From positions 1-5,750 of the forward strand of contig JACQWU010000226.1 in assembly GCA_016209155.1 (NCBI GenBank): DNA of 5,750 bases, written 5' to 3'. Origin of the DNA: Candidatus Desantisiibacteriota bacterium. GTDB lineage: Bacteria; JACRDZ01. A program made the position numbers and the translations under genes. Of the stretch, positions 1 through 4,893 are shown one piece after another (the stretch's first letter is position 1; the number at the start of each line of letters is the position of its first letter). The notes beneath the pieces are model-generated. The model saw only the letters and a program-made list of their open reading frames with translations, made no database searches and was not told where the DNA came from.

Positions 1-1
1 T

Positions 2-256
2 ACAGCCGGAAATGCGCTTGCTCAGAATTATAATTGGAGTTTCACAACCGGCACGGCAACAAATACAGTAGACGGAACTGGCAAAGCTAAGAAAGGTTGT
101 ATTATAACAACAATAACTTATGGTTCATCTCTTAATACATGCATAAAAACTCTTACGGAATTTAAAGACAGATATTTATTTAAAAATTCTATTGGAGAAT
201 TTGTTACGGAAATTTATTATAAAGTATCTCCATCGATTACTGAGTTTATATATTAA
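2..256 (+). CDS. C-terminal fragment of a secreted protein: Ig-like (Big_5-type) domain end plus CFI-box C-terminal domain
   Basis: The frame is open from the left edge to the TAA at 254-256, so the visible 84 residues are the 3' end of a longer gene. Residues 1-18 end in NYNWSFTTGT, the typical last strand of the SbsA-like Ig domain (Big_5), which often occurs in tandem in surface proteins. After a short Gly/Lys linker comes GCIITTITYGSSLN (residues 32-45), then FKDRYLFKNSIGEFV and YYKVSPSITEFIY. This matches the CFI-box C-terminal module (usual form CFIATAAYGS...FRD.YL..N..G...V..YY..SP). Such modules end large exported, repeat-rich proteins; their function is unknown. Seen here: the usual leading CFI is GCI, and the protein stops right after SPSITEFIY, without the hydrophobic stretch many relatives carry. 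A role in surface display or adhesion is inference. A strong hairpin terminator follows 20 nt after the stop. Confidence 0.75.
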   Translation, partial: TAGNALAQNYNWSFTTGTATNTVDGTGKAKKGCIITTITYGSSLNTCIKTLTEFKDRYLFKNSIGEFVTEIYYKVSPSITEFIY

Positions 257-276
257 ATAGTTTTTAATACAATATT

Positions 277-316
277 ATGAAGAACCCTGCGGTTTCAATG
301 CCGCAGGGTTCTTCAT
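277..316 (+). terminator. Strong hairpin, probable rho-independent terminator of the upstream gene
   Basis: Arms 277-292 (ATGAAGAACCCTGCGG) and 301-316 (CCGCAGGGTTCTTCAT) form a perfect 16-bp stem around an 8-nt loop (TTTCAATG). The core is GC-rich (CCCTGCGG/CCGCAGGG), and the descending arm ends in a U-rich TTCTTCATT. It lies 20 nt after the stop of the CFI-box gene and 57 nt before the annotated start of the AbrB-like ORF. A good terminator for the left gene is the simplest reading. No convincing promoter is visible between it and the hgc genes, so read-through or a role as a leader hairpin cannot be excluded. Confidence 0.7.
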
Positions 317-357
317 TAATATTGCTGCGCTGAGTGAAACGAATGTGCCCGCAAAAT

Positions 358-368
358 CGAGTCACTCG
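358..368. promoter_or_regulatory. Small inverted repeat CGAGT-C-ACTCG at the start of the AbrB-like gene
   Basis: CGAGT (358-362) and ACTCG (364-368) are mirror arms around one base. A second, looser pair encloses it: AAACGAATG (337-345 region) against CACTCGTTT, with one mismatch. Dyad symmetry just upstream of a DNA-binding protein gene could be an autoregulatory operator. It overlaps sequence that reads as homologous coding sequence of the same gene, so chance is a serious alternative. Confidence 0.2.
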
Positions 369-373
369 TTTGC

Positions 374-571
374 GTGGATGAGAGGGGACAGATGATTTTA
401 CCTAAAACCTTAAGGGAAAAAGCAAATATAAAAGCAGGGGATAAATTTGCTATTGTCAGCTGGGAAAAGGACAATAAGGTGTGCTGTATTTCGCTTGTTA
501 AGGTTGATGATTTTGTGGAAATGGTAAAAGATTCTCTTGGCCCGATAATGGAAGATTTTTTTAAAAAATAG
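374..571 (+). CDS. SpoVT/AbrB-like HgcAB-associated small protein (start unclear, N-terminus probably extends upstream)
   Basis: The frame gives 65 residues from a GTG. VDERGQMILPKTLREKANIKAGDKFAIVSW is a swapped-hairpin AbrB (SpoVT-AbrB) DNA-binding fold, and KVCCISLVK followed by a short helical tail ending GPIMEDFFKK resembles the small AbrB-like proteins found next to hgcAB (sometimes called HgcC; name from memory, so not assigned). A role as DNA-binding regulator or accessory factor of mercury methylation is inference. The start is odd. In-frame codons before the GTG read KIESLVC, which is the expected first beta strand, so starting at 374 would cut the fold. No ATG, GTG or TTG lies in frame between the TGA at 335-337 and 374, and no Shine-Dalgarno precedes 374. 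One base less in CCC (348-350) would join ATG at 343 and give MCRKIESLVCVDERGQ, about 75 residues. One base more in AAAA (353-356) would join GTG at 345. A sequence error, a real frameshift or a non-standard start are all possible. The stop is 8 nt before hgcA. Confidence 0.75.
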   Translation: MDERGQMILPKTLREKANIKAGDKFAIVSWEKDNKVCCISLVKVDDFVEMVKDSLGPIMEDFFKK

Positions 572-579
572 GGATAAAA

Positions 580-1596
580 ATGAATTTTATAAAAAAATGG
601 ATAAATACAGATGCAGGTAAAATTCCTGTAGTTAATACTTCTCTTGATTGGACTGACAACTTTGGCACAATCAAAGCAAGACTTACATTCGGCAGGATGA
701 ACTATAAAGTTGAGCCGGGAATTTATGCAGTGGGCAATCCAAATTCTGATTCTTTTGTTTTTGTTTCAGCAAATTATAAAATGAGTTTTGATGTATTGCG
801 GAGTAATCTTTCCGGGATAGATGCGTGGATACTTGTTCTGGATACTGACGGTATAAATGTCTGGTGCGCTGCGGGGAAAGGAACGTTCGGAACCAAAGAA
901 ATTGTTAATCGCATAAAAATTACCGGGCTTGAAAAAATTGTTAATAATAGAAGACTTATAGTGCCTCAATTGGGTGCTCCCGGTGTCTCTTTTTATGATG
1001 TAAAAAAGTTTTCATCTTTTTCAGTAACTTACGGGCCTGTCCGTGCTTCGGATATTCCGGAATTCATTAAAAGCGGGATGAAAGCAACAGAAGATATGCG
1101 TAAAGTGAGGTTTACTTTATATGACAGGGTTGTTCTGATTCCGGCAGAAATTGTTTTAGGAAAAACTTATTTGATTTATGCCGCTTTTGTTATGTTTGTA
1201 TTGTCAGGTCTAAATAAAAATGGTTATTCCGTCTCATTAATTTTTGATAAAGGTGTTTTGTCTATATTAAATGTATTAATAGCTTTTTTCGCAGGGGCGG
1301 CAATAAGTCCTTTATTATTGCCATGGCTACCCGGTAGAAGTTTTTCATTGAAAGGATTTTTTACCGGGATAATCGGATTTATAATTTCTTATTATTGCGG
1401 ATTAACAGGAAATAATGCATTGAAAATTTTTGCATGGTTTTTGCTGTTTTCATCCGCAGTTTCATTTTTAACTATGAATTTTACCGGAGCATCGACATAT
1501 ACTTCACTTTCAGGTGTTAAAAAAGAAATGAAATACGCGGTACCTATGCAAATAGCGGGTGCTATATCAGGACTTTTGATTTGGGCGATTAAATGA
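580..1596 (+). CDS. hgcA: HgcA, corrinoid-dependent mercury methyltransferase, membrane-bound
   Basis: HgcA transfers a methyl group from a corrinoid cofactor to Hg(II), producing methylmercury, with HgcB as partner. The protein has 338 residues, the family's usual length. The N-terminal soluble domain (about 1-175) resembles the corrinoid-binding domain of the acetyl-CoA-pathway corrinoid iron-sulfur protein. It carries the diagnostic cap-helix motif NVWCAAGK at 93-100, in which Cys96 is the expected lower axial ligand to cobalt. It is followed by GTFGT and LIVPQLGAPGV. The C-terminal half has five hydrophobic segments, near 191-211, 225-250, 256-274, 280-299 and 321-337. The loop FTGASTYTSLSGVKKEMKYAVP (301-322) is also characteristic of HgcA. 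ATG at 580 is preceded by TAGGGA, which overlaps the stop of the AbrB-like ORF, suggesting translational coupling. All key residues are present, so the gene looks intact. hgcB follows after a 106-nt gap rather than immediately. Confidence 0.97.
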   Translation: MNFIKKWINTDAGKIPVVNTSLDWTDNFGTIKARLTFGRMNYKVEPGIYAVGNPNSDSFVFVSANYKMSFDVLRSNLSGIDAWILVLDTDGINVWCAAGKGTFGTKEIVNRIKITGLEKIVNNRRLIVPQLGAPGVSFYDVKKFSSFSVTYGPVRASDIPEFIKSGMKATEDMRKVRFTLYDRVVLIPAEIVLGKTYLIYAAFVMFVLSGLNKNGYSVSLIFDKGVLSILNVLIAFFAGAAISPLLLPWLPGRSFSLKGFFTGIIGFIISYYCGLTGNNALKIFAWFLLFSSAVSFLTMNFTGASTYTSLSGVKKEMKYAVPMQIAGAISGLLIWAIK

Positions 1597-1611
1597 TTTG
1601 CGGTACTGTCA

Positions 1612-1639
1612 GTAGAGACGCAAAATTTTGCGTCTCTAC
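1612..1639. repeat. Perfect 28-bp palindrome between hgcA and hgcB, dispersed-repeat-like
   Basis: GTAGAGACGCAAAA (1612-1625) is followed directly by its exact reverse complement, TTTTGCGTCTCTAC (1626-1639). In RNA it would form a stem of about 12 bp with an AATT loop. No U tract follows, so it is a poor terminator. The sequence resembles short palindromes (TAGAGACGC...GCGTCTCTA) that I recall as intergenic dispersed repeats in many bacterial genomes. With only one copy in this window, repeat status is inference. It sits 15 nt after the hgcA stop. Confidence 0.6.
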
Positions 1640-1649
1640 AATTAATATT

Positions 1650-1671
1650 CCATGCGGTCTTTGCTGCATGG
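1650..1671 (+). terminator. Second hairpin in the hgcA-hgcB gap, possible weak terminator or mRNA stem
   Basis: CCATGCGG (1650-1657) pairs with the 1664-1671 arm (CTGCATGG), including one G-U pair and an optional further T-G pair around a CTTT loop. The following TTCTTCATT is U-rich, then comes an A run. The 13-nt tail GGTTCTTCATTAA (1670-1682) is identical to that of the hairpin at 277-316 (307-319). It lies 32 nt before the hgcB start and could attenuate transcription into hgcB or protect the mRNA end. Direct evidence for either is lacking. Confidence 0.45.
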
Positions 1672-1689
1672 TTCTTCATTAAAAAATAC

Positions 1690-1694
1690 AGGAG
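1690..1694 (+). promoter_or_regulatory. Ribosome binding site that fixes the hgcB start
   Basis: AGGAG at 1690-1694 lies 8 nt before ATG 1703. It supports that start over the in-frame ATG at 1652, which sits inside the 1650-1671 hairpin and has no Shine-Dalgarno sequence. The 17 extra residues from 1652 also do not look like the HgcB N-terminus. Confidence 0.85.
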
Positions 1695-1702
1695 AAATAA
1701 TC

Positions 1703-2005
1703 ATGAAAGAGCAGATTTATCTTAATAATGTAGTTACTCTGGAATTGGATATTGATAAATGTAATGGATGCATGATGTGTATGACAGTATGTCCACACCA
1801 TGTCTTTGAATCAAAAAACAAAAAGGTGGAAATAATCAATAAGGATGCATGTATGGAATGCGGCGCATGTGAAAAGAATTGCGCTGCAAAAGCGATAACC
1901 GTAAGATCTGGTGTCGGCTGCGCGGCCGGAATTATAAAGGGGACACTAAGCGGAACAGAACCATGCTGTGGTTGCGGTGAAAAGAATAAAAACAAATGCT
2001 GCTAA
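1703..2005 (+). CDS. hgcB: HgcB, 2x[4Fe-4S] ferredoxin partner of HgcA
   Basis: HgcB reduces the HgcA corrinoid and is thought to bind Hg(II) and hand it over through cysteine thiols. The 100-residue protein has two ferredoxin motifs: Cys20, 23, 26, 30 (CNGCMMCMTVC) and Cys50, 53, 56, 60 (CMECGACEKNC). CMECGAC is typical of HgcB. Cys73 stands at the position of the conserved extra cysteine of characterised HgcB, and the protein ends in a Cys99-Cys100 pair, also typical. An additional CCGC cluster (88, 89, 91) gives this copy an unusually cysteine-rich tail. The chosen ATG has a good ribosome binding site. The gene follows hgcA on the same strand after 106 nt containing two hairpins, so it may be partly uncoupled from hgcA expression. 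The convergent neighbour ends 10 nt away, with no visible terminator between. Confidence 0.95.
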   Translation: MKEQIYLNNVVTLELDIDKCNGCMMCMTVCPHHVFESKNKKVEIINKDACMECGACEKNCAAKAITVRSGVGCAAGIIKGTLSGTEPCCGCGEKNKNKCC

Positions 2006-2015
2006 ATGAAAAACA

Positions 2016-2402
2016 TTATAACATGCGTGGAATTTGGGATGAGTGATGCTGAATGATAGGTTTTGAGAGTGCAAGATCCACAACATAGCTAAATCTGGCC
2101 TCAAAACTTAGCAATTCCCCGTCAAGTATAAAGCGCCAGCAATAAATTCCGCATAATGCATATATATCATTTTTTATCGGTTGTATAGTCAATGTTTTTT
2201 CATGCAGTGCTACGCTTAATTCCTCGCGGCTTCCAAGTTTTTCAAAATATTCCCTGATTTGCTCTGAATTACTCAACAGTCTGTTAGAAAAGGTTGGAAT
2301 TAAGATAGCTTTCTCATTGTAGAGAGCAAGAAGACTTTCAATATCACCATTATTGACAGCCAGCATCCATTCATTAAGTATATCTCCGGGTTTTTTTATC
2401 AT
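2016..2402 (-). CDS. NTF2/SnoaL-like small protein (DUF4440 / CaMKII-association-type fold)
   Basis: This 128-residue cytosolic protein has no signal or membrane segment. The N-terminal helix (DILNEWMLAVNNGDIESLLALYNEKAILIP, about 7-36) is the classic opening of the NTF2-like cone fold. YALCGIYCWRF, LLSFEARFSYVV and the ending KPIIQHHSSQIPRML fit the final sheet of the SnoaL-like/CaMKII-association/DUF4440 group, whose members often end HHSSxxP. Members range from small enzymes to ligand-binding or oligomerising domains, so no reaction can be assigned. The ATG is preceded on its strand by AAAGGA (plus-strand 2408-2413) at good spacing. The gene is convergent with hgcB and transcribed apart from it. 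An operator-like palindrome lies about 30 nt upstream of its start. Any functional link to mercury methylation is unsupported. Confidence 0.8.
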   Translation of the reverse strand: MIKKPGDILNEWMLAVNNGDIESLLALYNEKAILIPTFSNRLLSNSEQIREYFEKLGSREELSVALHEKTLTIQPIKNDIYALCGIYCWRFILDGELLSFEARFSYVVDLALSKPIIQHHSSQIPRML

Positions 2403-2426
2403 TTTTTTCCTTTATGGATATTGTGC

Positions 2427-2454
2427 AAAATTTGAACTGATCAATTCAAAATTT
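2427..2454. promoter_or_regulatory. Near-perfect palindrome upstream of the NTF2-like gene, candidate operator
   Basis: The core TTTGAACTGATCAATTCAAA (2431-2450) is a 20-bp palindrome with 9 of 10 base pairs matched around TGATCA. Three more A/T pairs extend it to 2427 and 2454. It lies 25-52 nt upstream of the minus-strand start at 2402, where a repressor or activator of that gene could bind. It has no loop and low GC, so it suits a protein-binding dyad better than a terminator. No clear -35/-10 pair stands out on the minus strand. The rest of 2455-2632 holds only AT-rich sequence and a short GGATATATCC palindrome (2511-2520). Confidence 0.35.
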
Positions 2455-2632
2455 ATAGCGCCTGTGACAAAAATTATACCTGAAATAATAAATAAATTCA
2501 TTAAGTATTTGGATATATCCTATTTTTCACACCTTCTGACAGATTACCGGAAATCCTCTTGCTTTATTGAAAAATAAGTGGGATTATTCTAAAATAGACC
2601 AAATATAGATTTTATAATCTTAAGGAAATACT

Positions 2633-3970
2633 ATGAAATTTCTTAAAGCATCTAATTTAGACGTTTATTCTATAGTACTTATGGCGGTATGGACAATAAT
2701 TGTTGTTAATCTAATTGTTTATGAAATGATTAGTTTGCGCAATAAAACTCATGGTATAGTGCTGGCTCAAGCTAAAACATCTTTTAATAAGGATCTGGCT
2801 TTGCGCAAATGGGTAACAAGCCATGGCGGGGTGTATGTACCAATTGATAAGAAAACTCCGCCCAGTAAGTATCTTTATAATATTCAAGATCGTGATATCG
2901 AAACACCTTCAGGGATAAAACTAACATTAATGAATCCGGCTTATGTTTTACGGCAGATAACTGAGCTATATTCTGATTTGTACGGAGTTAAAGGGCATAT
3001 AACCAGTTTAAAGCCGATACGTCCTGAAAATTCTCCGGATGAGTGGGAAAAAAAATCTTTAACAATTTTTGAACAAGGGGTTAAAGAAAAATTTGAGTTT
3101 ACCAATATAGATGGAAAACCTTTCCTGCGTTTTATGTGTATGATGATTACCGAAGAAGGATGCCTTAAGTGTCATAGTCATCAAGGTTATAAGGTTGGCG
3201 ATGTTCGGGGAGGTATTAGTATTGCAATACCAATGGAAAATTATTTTATTCAAGAACGCAAAGATTTTTTATTACATTTGTTTTGGTATTTGATATTGTG
3301 GAGTTTTGGAGCAACCGGTATTTATTATGGGGCACGCAAAATAAAACAGAATATGTTTGAACGTGATTTGGCTTATGAAGAATTAGAAAAATATCAGGAA
3401 CAACTTGAACAAATAGTCAATGACCGCACATCAAAATTAGAAAAAATAAATCAAAAATTAGAATATCTTACTATTACAGACAGTCTGACAGGCATTGCTA
3501 ATCGCAGATATTTTGATACATTGATTCAAAAAGAATGGAACCGGGCCATGCGTGAATCAAAACCCATCTCATTAATTATGATAGATATTGATTTTTTTAA
3601 ATCATATAATGATTTATACGGTCATCAAAGCGGTGATGAGTGTCTAAAAAAAGCGGCAATGGTATTAGATATTGAAATGAAGCGGGCTGGTGATTTTGTG
3701 GCAAGGTATGGCGGTGAGGAATTTGTAGTAGTATTACCTAATACAAATATATCTGAAGCACTTGCAGTTGCCGAGACATTAAGAACAAGTGTTAATAAAC
3801 TCCAGATCGTTCATGCAGGTTCAAAAATAAATAATTATGTTTCGATTAGTTTGGGGGTTGCCTCTACTATACCTGAAAGGAATTCGCTCGTGGAAAAATT
3901 TATTATGTCAGCTGACAAAAATTTGTATCTTGCTAAAAAAGAAGGAAGAAACATGGTGAAATTCAGTTGA
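2633..3970 (+). CDS. Membrane diguanylate cyclase with CxxCH heme-type (Tll0287-like/DUF3365) sensor domain
   Basis: It condenses two GTP to cyclic di-GMP. The 445 residues comprise TM1 (about 13-30), an extracytoplasmic sensor (about 35-205), TM2 (about 213-233), a coiled coil (about 240-280, ERDLAYEELEKYQEQLEQ...) and a GGDEF domain (about 280-445). The sensor carries CLKCH at 177-181 within EEGCLKCH...GDVRGGISIAIPM, matching the Tll0287-like (DUF3365) family with a covalent c-type heme site, and an upstream NPAYVLRQ stretch also typical of it. In the GGDEF domain, DSLTGIANRR (283-292), the metal-binding Asp318 in IDIDFFK, and GGEEF at 360-364 indicate an active enzyme. RAGD at 351-354, five residues before GGEEF, is the product-inhibition I-site RxxD. 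AAGGA (2622-2626) precedes the ATG. Redox or gas sensing through heme is inferred from the family. The output pathway is not visible in the window. Confidence 0.92.
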   Translation: MKFLKASNLDVYSIVLMAVWTIIVVNLIVYEMISLRNKTHGIVLAQAKTSFNKDLALRKWVTSHGGVYVPIDKKTPPSKYLYNIQDRDIETPSGIKLTLMNPAYVLRQITELYSDLYGVKGHITSLKPIRPENSPDEWEKKSLTIFEQGVKEKFEFTNIDGKPFLRFMCMMITEEGCLKCHSHQGYKVGDVRGGISIAIPMENYFIQERKDFLLHLFWYLILWSFGATGIYYGARKIKQNMFERDLAYEELEKYQEQLEQIVNDRTSKLEKINQKLEYLTITDSLTGIANRRYFDTLIQKEWNRAMRESKPISLIMIDIDFFKSYNDLYGHQSGDECLKKAAMVLDIEMKRAGDFVARYGGEEFVVVLPNTNISEALAVAETLRTSVNKLQIVHAGSKINNYVSISLGVASTIPERNSLVEKFIMSADKNLYLAKKEGRNMVKFS

Positions 3971-3991
3971 AGTTTATTTTCTTGATATTTA

Positions 3992-4027
3992 TTGACGCTT
4001 TTGATATTATTCAAACTAAAATATAAG
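3992..4027 (+). promoter_or_regulatory. Weak candidate promoter before parA
   Basis: The gap between the diguanylate cyclase and parA contains TTGACG (3992-3997), and 19 nt later TAAAAT (4017-4022), with TATAAG (4022-4027) as an alternative -10 paired with TTGATA (4001-4006, 15-nt spacer). Neither pair has ideal spacing. An inverted pair TTTGA/TCAAA (4000-4004/4011-4015) overlaps it and could be an operator. AT-rich sequence yields such matches by chance. Confidence 0.25.
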
Positions 4028-4048
4028 TAAGGTAAACCAATCTTTATT

Positions 4049-4822
4049 ATGGGAAAAGTAATCGCGATTGCCAATCAAAAAGGCGGTGTGGGAAAAACTA
4101 CCACGGCTGTAAGTTTAGCCGCATGTCTTGCTGCCGCTGAAAAAAAAACACTGCTTATTGATATTGATCCGCAGGGAAATGCTACCAGCGGGATAGGGAT
4201 AGATAAAAATAATCTAAAATATACTGTTTATGATGTTTTGATAAACGGCAAAACCATTCTGGAAGCAAAAAAGTATACGGAATTAAATTTACTTGAAATT
4301 GTTCCGGCTAATATACATTTGACAGGGGCAGAAGTTGAACTGGTTAATATGCTTTCCCGCGAAACCCGTCTAAAAGAAGCTTTAGACAGGGAGAAAGATA
4401 AATATAATTACATAATAATAGATTCTCCACCATCTCTTGGACTTTTAACTATTAATACTCTGGTAGCTGCTGATTCTGTATTAATACCTGTACAATGTGA
4501 ATATTATGCGCTTGAAGGACTCGGACAATTAATAAATACTATTAATCTGGTAAAAGAAAGGCTCAACCATAACCTTGAAATTGAGGGAGCTCTTTTAACC
4601 ATGCATGATACAAGAATAAATCTGGCCACACAGGTGACGAATGAGATACAAAATTATTTTCAGGATAAGGTATTTAAATCAATTATTCCAAGAAATGTAT
4701 CTTTGAGTGAAGCACCCAGTTTCGGGAAACCGATTATTTTTTACGCAATTAAATCAAAAGGTTCTCAGGCTTATCTTGATTTAACTAAAGAAATAATCAG
4801 TAAAAACGAGAAAAGTACATGA
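4049..4822 (+). CDS. parA: ParA/Soj chromosome-partitioning ATPase
   Basis: A Walker-type ATPase that binds DNA non-specifically as an ATP dimer and is stimulated by ParB, driving segregation of the replication origin. The 257 residues match the Soj-type chromosomal length, without the N-terminal HTH of large plasmid ParAs. The deviant Walker A motif is KGGVGKTTT (11-19) with both Lys11 and Lys16. Walker A' is LLIDIDPQGN (35-44) with Asp40. Walker B is YIIIDSPPSLG (121-131) with Asp125. The C-terminal IPRNVSLSEAPSFGKPI is a Soj signature. ATG 4049 fits the family N-terminus (MGKVIAIANQKGG). Its nearest ribosome-binding sequence, AAGGT (4029-4033), is 15 nt away, so initiation may be weak. parB follows after 71 nt on the same strand, the usual order. 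A chromosomal rather than plasmid origin is inferred from length and sequence type. Confidence 0.95.
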   Translation: MGKVIAIANQKGGVGKTTTAVSLAACLAAAEKKTLLIDIDPQGNATSGIGIDKNNLKYTVYDVLINGKTILEAKKYTELNLLEIVPANIHLTGAEVELVNMLSRETRLKEALDREKDKYNYIIIDSPPSLGLLTINTLVAADSVLIPVQCEYYALEGLGQLINTINLVKERLNHNLEIEGALLTMHDTRINLATQVTNEIQNYFQDKVFKSIIPRNVSLSEAPSFGKPIIFYAIKSKGSQAYLDLTKEIISKNEKST

Positions 4823-4824
4823 AG

Positions 4825-4880
4825 ATTAACCCCTGAAAACAGAGAAAAAAAATGATTTATCAGTGTTCTATGTGGTTAAT
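4825..4880. repeat. Degenerate inverted repeat in the parA-parB gap
   Basis: ATTAACC (4825-4831) and GGTTAAT (4874-4880) are exact mirror arms, and the flanking inner sequences (CTGAAAACAGAG against CAGTGTTCTATGT) still pair partly. The ends recall the ATTAACCACAGAG...CTCTGTGGTTAAT intergenic palindromes I remember from many bacterial genomes, here decayed. It is not a parS site: nothing resembles TGTTTCACGTGAAACA. With one copy in view, the identity is tentative. Confidence 0.35.
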
Positions 4881-4893
4881 TTAGGAGCAGTAA

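Noticed and set aside
257-373. Promoter for the AbrB-hgcA genes
   Set aside because: AT-rich hexamers exist near 261-276, but none forms a convincing -35/-10 pair, and any start there would place the 277-316 hairpin in the leader. Not strong enough to annotate.
1652-1702. Longer hgcB start at the in-frame ATG 1652
   Set aside because: That ATG is inside the 1650-1671 hairpin, has no ribosome site, and the added 17 residues do not fit HgcB. ATG 1703 has AGGAG at good spacing.
1392-1995. Minus-strand open frames opposite hgcA and hgcB
   Set aside because: They mirror strongly supported genes on the plus strand, lack ribosome sites and resemble no family.
2353-2577. Open frame of 74 codons on the plus strand across the NTF2-like gene start and the intergenic stretch
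   Set aside because: It overlaps the real gene antisense, has no ribosome site and no recognisable motif, and its composition is that of AT-rich spacer DNA.
2613-2618. Perfect TATAAT before the diguanylate cyclase
   Set aside because: Transcription from it would begin around 2625, inside the ribosome binding site (2622-2626), and no -35 lies at proper spacing. Probably chance in AT-rich DNA.
4823-4893. Possible parS centromere between parA and parB
   Set aside because: No match to the TGTTTCACGTGAAACA type was seen here or elsewhere in the window.
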